Below are positions 1-6,697 of a stretch of 8,344 nt of DNA, piece by piece; the stretch's first letter is position 1, and the number at the start of each line of letters is the position of its first letter. The stretch lies in NCBI GenBank assembly GCA_964393335.1, contig CAYMTN010000233.1:1-8344 (forward strand). The letters run 5' to 3'. The notes below the pieces were generated by a model, which worked only from the letters and a program-made list of their open reading frames with translations, did no database searches and was not told the origin of the DNA. The stretch comes from CAYMTN01 sp964393335 (GTDB lineage: Bacteria; Chloroflexota; Anaerolineae; Aggregatilineales; Aggregatilineaceae). The translations under genes and the position numbers were made by a program.

Positions 1-18
1 GAATCCGGTGAGGGGGAA

Positions 19-48
19 GGGGATCAAACCACGTTGGGGTTCATCCCC
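19..48 (-). terminator. Hairpin downstream of first TIR-HEAT gene
   Basis: GGGGAT (19-24) pairs with ATCCCC (43-48). After a small internal loop, AACC (27-30) pairs with GGTT (38-41), closing a 7-nt loop. The hairpin lies 20 nt past the stop codon of the minus-strand TIR-HEAT gene, where a transcription end is expected. No clear U-run follows on the minus strand, so it may be a weak or factor-assisted terminator, or only an mRNA 3'-end stabiliser. The remainder of bases 1-67 shows nothing else. Confidence 0.4.
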
Positions 49-67
49 GATGGAACAACGAAGTATC

Positions 68-1297
68 CTAAATATCTCTTCGCGATCTCCGGTTTAGTGC
101 GATACTTTTTATGAAGCTCTCATATTCCTTGGTCGCATCTAGGGCTTCTGGTGTGCCGATTTGCCGGAGTGCGTACACAATACTCATTTGTTCTGAAGCC
201 GAATCCATTACTGAGATGTTTTTTGCTGGTTTTTCCGTTTCCAAGACACGAAGTCTCTTTATCAAAACAGGGATTGCAGGAATATGACCAATTTCACCTA
301 ATCTGGTTACCGCTGCTGCACGTACACTTGATGACTTGTCGTGTAGCAGTGCCATGAGCTTTTGAATAGCTTCCGTGTCCGTATCTTTCCACGGGAAGGA
401 CGCGGCAGATGCTCGAATTGTCGGATCTTCATCATCCAAAAGCTTGAGCATCACGGGAGTGGTATTCCTGTCTCCGATTTCAACTAACACTTTCACCAGA
501 TACTCTCGTTCTTCAAAACCTGATACTTCATCTACTTCTTCAAGATAATTCAGCAGACACAAAACAGAATCGGCATCGGCAATTTTCTGAAGCGCGTCTA
601 TAGCAGATCTGCGAACGTCTTTGTTTTGATCCTGCAAGGCTTTTTCAAATACTGGGACAAACCTTGGGTCTACGCGCAGTCCTAACACAATAACTGCTCC
701 CCTTCGAACACCTTGATGATGATGACACAAGGCCACATCTTTTAGCAGTTCGTCGGCACTTGGGTTCTCCATCATTGCCAACCTAACAGCTATATCATAG
801 TATTCTTGCTCGTCCAGATCATCATTCAGCTTCGCAGCCGCCTGTTTCACGGCAAGCGGAGCGTCCTCTGGAACCTGGATTGTGCCGGGATTGCGCTGTT
901 TCTCCAACGCCCGCAAATCCTCAATAACCTCATCCCAGGGATACCGACTTCTGTTTTTTGTGAAATCCCAAAAATTCGTAATCCGAAGCAAATGGGGCCA
1001 CTTTTCTTGTGGTACATGCTTGTACAGGATCGGAATAACTCGTACTTCAGCCCCACGAGCGAAAGCCCATTCATACATGACAAACTCTGATTTCAGGGCG
1101 TCCGGTGTGATGACAATGATCATTGCAGAGGATTTGCGGACCGCTTTGTCGATCTCATCGAACCAGGAATCCCCGCCGCGCAATCTTCGGGTATCAATCC
1201 AGACGGATAGGCCGGCATCTCTCAATTTGCTGCCTAGCCTGCTGATAAACCGACTGGATGATTTGTCCCGCTTGTACGAAATAAACACGTGTGCCAT
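68..1297 (-). CDS. TIR domain-HEAT repeat protein (first, AT-rich copy)
   Basis: This 409-residue protein joins an N-terminal TIR domain (about 2-130) to a HEAT array. The TIR shows the first beta strand HVFISYKR, the W-x-D...G-G-D-S-W segment (33-45), and YEWAFA with E76 where TIR NAD hydrolases carry the catalytic glutamate. A linker (VPEDAP, 142-147) leads to about six degenerate HEAT units (about 167-390), for example DVRRSAIDALQKI and SVRAAAVTRLGEIG, ending in an IGTPEA cap. No membrane segment or signal peptide is seen, so it is cytosolic. NAD cleavage is expected from the family, and the ligand of the HEAT surface is unknown. The ATG at 1297 fits the shared MAHV-IS start; only a weak purine-rich stretch precedes it. 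Its base composition is visibly lower in GC than its neighbours (sample 60-nt lines counted at 37-60%, against about 68% in the next gene), suggesting separate acquisition. It is divergent from the second TIR-HEAT gene. Confidence 0.9.
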   Translation of the reverse strand: MAHVFISYKRDKSSSRFISRLGSKLRDAGLSVWIDTRRLRGGDSWFDEIDKAVRKSSAMIIVITPDALKSEFVMYEWAFARGAEVRVIPILYKHVPQEKWPHLLRITNFWDFTKNRSRYPWDEVIEDLRALEKQRNPGTIQVPEDAPLAVKQAAAKLNDDLDEQEYYDIAVRLAMMENPSADELLKDVALCHHHQGVRRGAVIVLGLRVDPRFVPVFEKALQDQNKDVRRSAIDALQKIADADSVLCLLNYLEEVDEVSGFEEREYLVKVLVEIGDRNTTPVMLKLLDDEDPTIRASAASFPWKDTDTEAIQKLMALLHDKSSSVRAAAVTRLGEIGHIPAIPVLIKRLRVLETEKPAKNISVMDSASEQMSIVYALRQIGTPEALDATKEYESFIKSIALNRRSRRDI

Positions 1298-1313
1298 CGC
1301 GCCGAGTCGCTTT

Positions 1314-1349
1314 CTCTGAATTCCTCTGTGTCCCTCTGTGATCTCTGTG
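1314..1349. repeat. Four CTCTG-type direct repeats at ~10-nt phase
   Basis: CTCTGTG occurs at 1324-1330, 1334-1340 and 1343-1349, and the variant CTCTGAA at 1314-1320. The start-to-start spacing is 10, 10 and 9 nt, close to one DNA helical turn. On the minus strand this reads as CACAGAG repeats ending about 17 nt before the ATG of the first TIR-HEAT gene, so the repeat lies in its leader or promoter-proximal region. I recall similar CACAGAG strings between genes of many environmental bacteria, so it may be a common genomic repeat, not a gene-specific operator. Confidence 0.75.
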
Positions 1350-1443
1350 GTGCTGCTCTATTACACCACGTCTCGCCGCGTGCCGCCACCACGATCAGCA
1401 AACCGCCCCGGTCTAGGGTATGATTAAGACGATCCACCCGCCG

Positions 1444-1499
1444 CACGGCCAACGGATCACGGTTCACGGTGAACGGCCAACGAATGACGGTCAACGTAC
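1444..1499. repeat. Heptanucleotide tandem array, 8 units
   Basis: Eight consecutive 7-nt units run without a gap: CACGGCC, AACGGAT, CACGGTT, CACGGTG, AACGGCC, AACGAAT, GACGGTC, AACGTAC. The consensus is [AC]-ACGG-N-N, with a constant ACG core and variable last two bases. The array ends 30 nt before the ATG of the large TIR-HEAT gene, so it sits in that gene's promoter or leader. It resembles the degenerate short heptamer repeats known from cyanobacterial genomes in form; its function is not evident. Confidence 0.8.
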
Positions 1500-1529
1500 C
1501 ACACGATCATCACAAGGGATACAGGCATC

Positions 1530-4127
1530 ATGGCGCATGTGTACATCTCCTACAAACACGAAGACGGCGATTTTGCCGATATTCTGAAGACAAAACTCAT
1601 CGAGGCGGGTTTCGTCGTGTGGATGCCGCCCGATCTGCGCGCGGGCGACGAGTGGAACGCGGCGGTCGATGCCGCCGTGCGCGAGTCGCTGGCCCTGGTC
1701 GTGATCATGTCACCGGCGGCCAGTACGTCACCATTTGTGGCGTATGAGTGGGCGTGCGCGTGGGGCGCAGGCGTCGACGTGATCCCGCTGGTCATCGGCT
1801 CGTCGATGCTGCATCCCCGGCTGCGCGCGCTGCGCGTGCTCGATTTTGCGGACCGCACGAATCGCCCCTGGGACGAACTGCTCGCGCGGCTGCGCATCGT
1901 CGAGACGGAACGGACGCGCGCTGCCCAGGGCGATCTGCTGGACGAGGGCGAGACAAACGGCACAGCGACCCTATCGGTGCTGCGTCACGCCCCGCCCGAT
2001 CCGGCCCCGCTGATGGCGGCGCAGGCGGCAGCCCAGGCCGCCGCCCAGGTGATCGGGGATTTGCTCGATCAAGGCGCGGAGATTCCCGCCGTGCGTGTGC
2101 GGGCGCTGCGCACGTTGGGACAGATCGGTGGGGCGGTGGCGCTGGCGCGTTTGATCCAGGCGCTGCGCGATCCGGTGGTCGAGGTGCGCAACGCGGCGGC
2201 GGATGCGCTGGCGCTGTTGGGCGAGATGGCGCTGCCCAGCCTGGAAACCGCGCTGCACGATTCGGATGCCGGGGTGCGCGAGGCGGCAGTCATCGCGCTG
2301 GTGCAGCTTGGCGACGTGGCGCTGCCGGGCCTGGAACTGGCGCTGCGCGACCGCAACCCGGACGTGCGCATCGCGGCGGCGGCGGCCCTGGCCCAATTGG
2401 ACGAGCGCGGCCTGACTGTGTTGATCGAGGCGCTGCGCGACGACGAACGCGTGGTGCGTCTGCTGGCAGGCGATACGCTGATCGCGTTAGGCGAGACGAT
2501 TGCCGTGCCGAGCCTGCAAGCCGCGCTGCGCGACCAGGATGACGCGGTACGCCAGACTGCCGCCGAGGGCCTGGTCCGGCTCGGTGAGCCGGCGCTGCCC
2601 GGCCTGGTCAAGGCGCTGCGCAGCGATAACCCGGCGGTGCGATTGACGGCGGCGCGCGCCCTGGTCGAGATCGGCGAACCGGCGCTGCCCGGCCTGCAAA
2701 TCGTGCTGCGCGAGGATCAGGCGGACCTGCGCCAGCTTGCCGCCGACGCGATGGTCGAGATCGGCGAACCGGCGCTGCCCTGGCTGGCGGACGTGGTGCG
2801 CGATTCTCCCCCGGCGATACGCAAGACGGCAGCCGGAGCGCTGCTCATGCTGGGTCCGGCGTCGCTGCCGGGTCTGCACGATCTGCTGCACGATTCAAAC
2901 GCCGACGTGCGGCTGCTGGCCGCCGGATCGCTGGTGAAAATCGGGGATCAGTCGCTGCCGGTGCTCTACGCGGCGCTCGAAAAGGGCAGCCCGGAGACGC
3001 AGCGCACGGCGGTTGAAGCCCTGATCAAAATCGGACCGGCGGCGGTGCCGGGCCTGCGCGGCCTGCTGCGCGACGACCGGGCTGATATGCGCCGCGCGGC
3101 AGCCGTTGCGCTCGGTAAGATCAAAGATGATTCGGTCGTGCCGGACCTGAAAGCGGCGCTTCAAGACCCTGACTCCGGCGTGCGCCGCTCGGCGGCGGGG
3201 GCGCTGGCGGCCTTCGGGAAACGGGCGACGACCGGCCTGCTGACGGCGCTGCGCAGCGATGATGCCAGCGTACAAAAACCTGCCGCGAATGCCCTGGTCA
3301 AGCTCGGTGAACCGGCGGTGCCGGGCCTGATCGAGACGCTGCGCCACCAGGATTCCACCGTGCGCCAGATCGCGCTGGACGCGCTGATCGACATCGGCAC
3401 GCCGGCGGTACCCGGCTTGCTGCCGCTGCTGGACAAAGCCGGTGACGAATATCGGCTGATGGCCGTCGAAGCGCTGGGCCAGATCGGCGCGCGGGCGGCG
3501 GTGCCCCGCCTGTTGAAGGCGCTGACCGACGAAAGTTGGGACATACGTTTTGCCGCCGCCGAAGCCCTGGGACAGATCGGGGATTCAGCCGCCGTGCCGG
3601 GCCTGCTGAAGGCGCTCAAACATGCGGACGAAGATCTGCGCAGCCGGGCGGCGGGCGCGTTGGGCCACATCAAGGATTCGGCGGCGCTGCCCGGCCTGCT
3701 CGAAGCGCTGCACGACAAAGACGGCGTGGTCCGCTGGTGGGCTGCCGAGGCGTTAGGCCAGATCGGGGACTCAGCCGCCGTACCCGGCCTGCTGGATGCG
3801 CTGCGCAGTGGCGAGGAAGACATGGGCACGCGCCTGACGGTCGCGCACGCCATCGAGCGGATCGGGGATGCCAGCGCGATCCCGGCGCTGGTCGAGGCGC
3901 TGCAAGACGAATACCTGATCGTGCGCGAAGTGGCGGCGCGCGTGTTGGGCATGATCGGCCACGTCAAGGCGATTGAGGGGCTGCAAGAAGCGCTGTATGA
4001 CCCGGCGGAAGTGGTGCGCGACGCCGCCATCGAGGCGCTGACGCACATCGGCACCCCGGAAGCGCTCAGCGCCGTTGAACGGCACCGGCGTGGGCAGACG
4101 GGCCTGCTGCCGTTCAGGGAACCGTAG
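1530..4127 (+). CDS. Large TIR domain protein with 22 HEAT repeats
   Basis: The protein has 865 residues. The TIR domain (about 2-125) shows HVYISYKHED, a W-M-P-P-D-L segment followed by GDEW (39-42), and AYEWACAWGA with E73 as the likely catalytic glutamate. An Ala/Gln-rich linker (about 160-183) leads to 22 HEAT units filling residues 184-852, plus a 13-residue tail. Units 2-15 are nearly all 30 residues (pattern VR-AA-AL-LGE-ALPGL-AL-RD). From unit 16 on, most are 31 residues of the PBS-lyase type (IGDSAAVPGLLKAL). The last unit carries IGTPEA, as in the first TIR-HEAT gene. Expected role: a cytosolic NAD-cleaving effector driven by recognition or oligomerisation through the long solenoid; only the domains are seen, the activity is inferred. 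The ATG at 1530 follows AAGGGA (1514-1519) with 10 nt spacing and gives the shared MAHV start. Confidence 0.93.
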   Translation: MAHVYISYKHEDGDFADILKTKLIEAGFVVWMPPDLRAGDEWNAAVDAAVRESLALVVIMSPAASTSPFVAYEWACAWGAGVDVIPLVIGSSMLHPRLRALRVLDFADRTNRPWDELLARLRIVETERTRAAQGDLLDEGETNGTATLSVLRHAPPDPAPLMAAQAAAQAAAQVIGDLLDQGAEIPAVRVRALRTLGQIGGAVALARLIQALRDPVVEVRNAAADALALLGEMALPSLETALHDSDAGVREAAVIALVQLGDVALPGLELALRDRNPDVRIAAAAALAQLDERGLTVLIEALRDDERVVRLLAGDTLIALGETIAVPSLQAALRDQDDAVRQTAAEGLVRLGEPALPGLVKALRSDNPAVRLTAARALVEIGEPALPGLQIVLREDQADLRQLAADAMVEIGEPALPWLADVVRDSPPAIRKTAAGALLMLGPASLPGLHDLLHDSNADVRLLAAGSLVKIGDQSLPVLYAALEKGSPETQRTAVEALIKIGPAAVPGLRGLLRDDRADMRRAAAVALGKIKDDSVVPDLKAALQDPDSGVRRSAAGALAAFGKRATTGLLTALRSDDASVQKPAANALVKLGEPAVPGLIETLRHQDSTVRQIALDALIDIGTPAVPGLLPLLDKAGDEYRLMAVEALGQIGARAAVPRLLKALTDESWDIRFAAAEALGQIGDSAAVPGLLKALKHADEDLRSRAAGALGHIKDSAALPGLLEALHDKDGVVRWWAAEALGQIGDSAAVPGLLDALRSGEEDMGTRLTVAHAIERIGDASAIPALVEALQDEYLIVREVAARVLGMIGHVKAIEGLQEALYDPAEVVRDAAIEALTHIGTPEALSAVERHRRGQTGLLPFREP
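2166..4085 (+). repeat. In-gene tandem repeats of 90-93 nt encoding HEAT units
   Basis: The DNA encoding HEAT units 2-22 is a tandem array of mostly 90-nt units up to about 3431, then mostly 93-nt units. Some neighbours are still very close at the nucleotide level: bases 2662-2690 and 2752-2780 are identical over 29 nt, exactly 90 nt apart. The segments around 3570 and 3759 (CAGATCGGGGA followed by TCAGCCGCCGT) differ by single bases. This points to growth of the array by unit duplication. Confidence 0.8.
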
Positions 4128-4141
4128 CAAACCTGTATAAT
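4113..4141 (+). promoter_or_regulatory. Possible promoter for third TIR-HEAT gene
   Basis: A perfect TATAAT (4136-4141) lies nine bases past the stop codon of the large TIR-HEAT gene. Seventeen bases upstream of it is TTCAGG (4113-4118), a poor -35 match (3 of 6). In such GC-rich DNA an exact -10 hexamer between two genes is notable. If used, transcription would start near 4148 and give a leader of about 195 nt before the next ATG. The two genes could also be one transcript. Confidence 0.35.
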
Positions 4142-4215
4142 CTGGATAAACGAACGGCAGACCGCTGAAAACGATCCCTCACACCTGTTGGTTTTTGCAC
4201 GGCGCAAAACGTCAA

Positions 4216-4332
4216 GACCCGCGCTCAGGCTGAGTGGGTCACCGCCGGGCACGTGGGCCCTGGCAGAGGCGGTATAGGGCGGGGGAACCTCTGCATTCCC
4301 GTGACCGGCGGCTTACCTCGTTATACGAGAGG
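4216..4332 (+). promoter_or_regulatory. Structured leader with competing stems and SD sequestration
   Basis: Several paired elements stack up before the third TIR-HEAT gene. GACCC (4216-4220) pairs with GGGTC (4236-4240), enclosing CTCA/TGAG. CCGCCGG (4242-4248) pairs exactly with CCGGCGG (4305-4311), extended by CACG (4250-4253) with CGTG (4300-4303). Inside, CAGAGG (4264-4269) pairs with CCTCTG (4288-4293). The ribosome site GAGG (4329-4332) can pair with CCTC (4316-4319). Its AGAGG (4328-4332) could instead pair with CCTCT (4288-4292), competing with the inner stem. No known riboswitch class is recognised, and GC-rich DNA makes some pairing likely by chance. Confidence 0.4.
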
Positions 4333-4333
4333 A
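4327..4333 (+). promoter_or_regulatory. Ribosome binding site deciding the ATG at 4344
   Basis: GAGAGGA lies 10 nt before the ATG at 4344. An in-frame TTG at 4335 is only one base after this site, too near to be used, and would add residues absent from the two paralogues. The ATG at 4344 gives the shared MAHV-IS start. Confidence 0.8.
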
Positions 4334-4343
4334 CTTGCGAAAA

Positions 4344-5393
4344 ATGGCACACGTGTTTATTTCGCACCGCCACGAAGACGCCACGCTGGCCGGTCGCGCG
4401 GCCCAGGTCATGGACGCCGTCGGGTTCGCGGCCTGGATCAATCCCGATCCACAGGTCGGTGAAGTGTGGCATCCCTGGACCGACCCGGCGATCCGGGCCT
4501 CGTTCGCGCTGATCACGCTCATCACCCCGGCAGCACAATCGTTTCGCGCGGCAGTATCGGGCGTGTTTACCTACGAATGGGCGTACGCGCTCGGCGCAAA
4601 CGTGCCTGTGATCCCGGTCGTGCACGAGGCCATCGAGGTGCCGTCCCGGTTGGTCGTTTTGGACCCCCTGCGCTATTCGGACGACGCGCCGCCCTGGAGT
4701 TTGATCGTGCAGCGCGTGCAGGCGCTGGTCGATGCGCGGAGCTGGGAGGCGGTGCCGCTGCCCGACGACGCGCCGCGCCCGGTGCGCGAATCCGTCGCCG
4801 CGCTCAGCAGCCATGATTCCGGCGAGCGGATCGCCGCCCTGGCCGTGCTGGCCGGGTTGGCCGAGTTGGACGATGCGGCGGCGCAGCACGCGCTGATCGG
4901 TGCGTTGGGCCACCCATTTTTTGCCGACGTGCGGCTCGGCGCGGCGGAACTGCTGGGCAAAGTCGGCGGGGCGATGTGCGTCCCGCGCCTGGTGGCGGCG
5001 CTGAGCGATGAGGACGACGCCATCCGCCGGGCGGCGGTGCAGTCCCTGGTCGCCATCGGCCCGGACGCGATCCCCGCACTGGCGGCGGCGGTCACGGCTG
5101 ACGACCGGATGCAGCGGCGCGGGACGGTGCTGGCCCTGGCGCAGATCGAGAGCAGCGACGCCGTTCCCGGCCTGATCGCGGCACTGGCGGTGCCGGATTG
5201 GTTCGTGCCGCGCACGGCGGCGGCGGCCCTGGGGCGTCGTGGTGATGCGCACGCCGTCCCGCCGCTGATCGACGCGCTGAGCAGTGACGATCCGCACCTG
5301 CGCGAGCTTGCCGCCGAGGCACTGGCCCGCATTGACACGCCCGCTGCGCGGGCGGCGTTGGCCCGTTGGCGGCGCGTGGTCGACTGGGGGTGA
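4344..5393 (+). CDS. TIR domain-HEAT repeat protein (third copy)
   Basis: A 349-residue cytosolic protein. The TIR domain (about 2-130) starts HVFISHRHED, carries W-I-N-P-D...G-E-V-W (31-42) and FTYEWAYALGA, with E78 as the likely catalytic glutamate, then the strand VPVIPVV. The linker LPDDAP (139-144) matches VPEDAP of the first copy, so these two share one layout and the 865-residue protein is the expanded form. Six HEAT units follow (about 157-342), for example AIRRAAVQSLVAIG and AVPPLIDALSSDD, ending in the cap IDTPAA. Expected action is NAD cleavage on activation, from family knowledge; the trigger is unknown. It lies on the same strand as the large copy, 216 nt after it, so it may be co-transcribed or use its own promoter. 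High GC is similar to the preceding gene. The stop is TGA at 5391-5393. Confidence 0.9.
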   Translation: MAHVFISHRHEDATLAGRAAQVMDAVGFAAWINPDPQVGEVWHPWTDPAIRASFALITLITPAAQSFRAAVSGVFTYEWAYALGANVPVIPVVHEAIEVPSRLVVLDPLRYSDDAPPWSLIVQRVQALVDARSWEAVPLPDDAPRPVRESVAALSSHDSGERIAALAVLAGLAELDDAAAQHALIGALGHPFFADVRLGAAELLGKVGGAMCVPRLVAALSDEDDAIRRAAVQSLVAIGPDAIPALAAAVTADDRMQRRGTVLALAQIESSDAVPGLIAALAVPDWFVPRTAAAALGRRGDAHAVPPLIDALSSDDPHLRELAAEALARIDTPAARAALARWRRVVDWG

Positions 5394-5458
5394 TCGGCCC
5401 GCTGCGGAGGCCGTTTGAGATGTCGGCTCGTCGAACAGGCCCACATTCCTAAATCCCG

Positions 5459-5475
5459 CGTATGCGCCGCATACG
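5459..5475. repeat. Perfect 8-bp palindrome in spacer
   Basis: CGTATGCG (5459-5466) and CGCATACG (5468-5475) are exact reverse complements around one central base. The palindrome lies 66 nt after the third TIR-HEAT stop codon with no U-run after it, so it is not a classic terminator. It may belong to the same mobile or repetitive sequence as the next hairpin. The stretch 5394-5590 holds no gene that I can support. Confidence 0.7.
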
Positions 5476-5520
5476 ACCTCCCACAGATTAGGCGAGGGGA
5501 CTTGATCGGCCTGGCCTGTC

Positions 5521-5563
5521 TCTCCCCTCTCCTGCTTGGCGGGAGAGGGGCCGGGGGTGAGGG
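5521..5563. repeat. REP-like intergenic hairpin element
   Basis: CCCCTCTCC (5524-5532) pairs exactly with GGAGAGGGG (5542-5550). The stem can extend by three further pairs (one G-T) to a three-base loop. It is followed by CCGGGGGTGAGGG. This stem plus GGGGTGAGGG tail is, from recall, a very common intergenic repeat in many bacteria, and its minus-strand translation gives the often-seen spurious peptide LTPGPSP. Near-matching direct repeats flank the two palindromes: TCGAACAGGCCCA (5431-5443) and TCGAACGGCCCA (5567-5578). Confidence 0.65.
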
Positions 5564-5590
5564 TCCTCGAACGGCCCATGAGAGAAGCGC

Positions 5591-5620
5591 ATAACACCCG
5601 GTCGCCAGGTAAGCTATAAT
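5591..5620 (+). promoter_or_regulatory. Promoter of renalase-like gene
   Basis: A perfect TATAAT -10 box (5615-5620) lies 18 nt after ATAACA (5591-5596), which matches the TTGACA box at four of six positions. The transcription start would be near 5627. This excludes the in-frame GTG at 5633 for lack of leader and supports the ATG at 5654. Confidence 0.6.
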
Positions 5621-5653
5621 AGGGGTACGAACGTGGGCACAGGACGGCGCGTT

Positions 5654-6670
5654 ATGGACGAGCATATCCAGACAGATGTGATGATCGTTGGGGCGGGCAT
5701 TGCCGGGCTGCTGGCCGCGCATACGCTGGCGCATCAGGGCTTGCAGGTCACGGTGGTCGAGCGCAACGCCGCCGCCGGGGGCAGGCTGGCAACCCTGGCG
5801 CTTGGGCCAGGGCAGGCGGATTACGGCGCGCAGTTTTTCACCGTGCGCACGCCCCAGTTCCGCGAATGGGTCAATCGCTGGCAGGATGCGGGGCTGGTGT
5901 ACCAGTGGTCGATGGGCTGGAGCAGTGGTAGTCTGGGGGCCACGCCGCCCGATGGATACCCGCGTTATGCCGTGCGGGGCGGTATGCAGCGGCTGGGCGA
6001 GCATTTGAGCGAGGGCCTGACCGTGCGCACGCGGGCGCGGCTGGTCACCGTGACACAGCAAGATGGTGGCTGGCTGGCGCTGGATGATAAGGGGCGCGTC
6101 TATACCAGCGCGGCGCTGCTGCTCACCCCGCCGGTACCGCTGGCCCTGCAACTGCTCGATACCGGGCTGGTTTCACTCAGCGGCGCTGACCGTGCCGCGC
6201 TGGATATGATCGAGTATGATTCGTGCCTGGCGGGCGTTTTTTGGATCAACGGCGAGGTCCGGCTGCCGCCGCCGGGAGCCATGCAGCGCCCCAATGCCCC
6301 GATTTCGTGGCTGGCGGATAACCAGCGTAAGGGCATATCGCCCGGCGCGACGGTGATCACCGTGCACGCCGGGCCATCCTACAGCCGCGATTTGTGGCGG
6401 CTGCCCGATTGGGAAGCGCTGGTCGCGCTCGAATCGGGCCTGCGCTTGTTCAAAGACCCCAATACCGATATCGTCGAAGCGCACCTCGAACGCTGGACGT
6501 ATGCTATGCCGGTCGTGCCGCACCCGGAACAGTACATACTGGCCGAGAATCTGCCGCCCCTGGCGTTTGCCGGGGACGCGTTCGGGTCCCCGCGCGTCGA
6601 AGGCGCGGCGCTTTCCGGCCTGGCGGCTGCCGAAGCGCTGGCCGTTGCCCTGGCCGCGCAGCAAGAGTGA
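5654..6670 (+). CDS. Renalase-like FAD-dependent oxidoreductase
   Basis: The 338-residue protein has a classic FAD Rossmann fold: VGAGIAGL (12-19, GxGxxG), then E36 at the end of the second strand for the adenosine ribose, GGRLAT (42-47), and DYGAQFF (56-62), typical of renalase-like flavoproteins. The C-terminal FAGDAFG (305-311) followed by VEGAALSGLAAAE is the second FAD-contact motif. The length fits the COG3380-type family of about 330-350 residues. Known bacterial renalases oxidise wrongly reduced NAD(P)H isomers, but many relatives are uncharacterised, so the substrate is not certain. The ATG at 5654 has AGGA (5641-5644) 9 nt upstream; a GTG at 5633 in the same frame sits too close to the predicted transcription start. 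It has its own promoter and is convergent with the small winged-helix gene, 18 nt apart. It probably acts in the cytosol. An amine oxidase or carotenoid-type oxidase is less likely. Confidence 0.8.
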   Translation: MDEHIQTDVMIVGAGIAGLLAAHTLAHQGLQVTVVERNAAAGGRLATLALGPGQADYGAQFFTVRTPQFREWVNRWQDAGLVYQWSMGWSSGSLGATPPDGYPRYAVRGGMQRLGEHLSEGLTVRTRARLVTVTQQDGGWLALDDKGRVYTSAALLLTPPVPLALQLLDTGLVSLSGADRAALDMIEYDSCLAGVFWINGEVRLPPPGAMQRPNAPISWLADNQRKGISPGATVITVHAGPSYSRDLWRLPDWEALVALESGLRLFKDPNTDIVEAHLERWTYAMPVVPHPEQYILAENLPPLAFAGDAFGSPRVEGAALSGLAAAEALAVALAAQQE

Positions 6671-6679
6671 CTCGACTCA

Positions 6680-6697
6680 GCCGGGCCGTTACCCGGC
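6680..6697. terminator. Hairpin between convergent genes
   Basis: GCCGGG (6680-6685) pairs with CCCGGC (6692-6697) around a six-base loop, in the gap between the convergent renalase-like and winged-helix genes; it includes the latter's stop codon. No U-run follows on either strand, so termination is only suggested by its place. Confidence 0.4.

Noticed and set aside
1419..1424. TATGAT as -10 box of the large TIR-HEAT gene
   Set aside because: One mismatch from consensus, but no -35 match at 16-18 nt upstream; too weak to list.
1444..1499. Heptamer array as a CRISPR array
   Set aside because: Units are 7 nt with no spacers of normal size, and no cas genes are near.
1748..2542. 264-codon frame on the plus strand inside the large TIR-HEAT gene
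   Set aside because: Gly/Arg-rich frame-shadow of the HEAT repeats; no domain and no ribosome site.
4239..6151. Long open frames on the minus strand opposite the third TIR-HEAT gene and across the spacer
   Set aside because: They lie opposite clearly real genes, are Arg/Pro/Ala-rich as usual for GC-rich antisense frames, and run through the REP hairpin giving the spurious LTPGPSP peptide.
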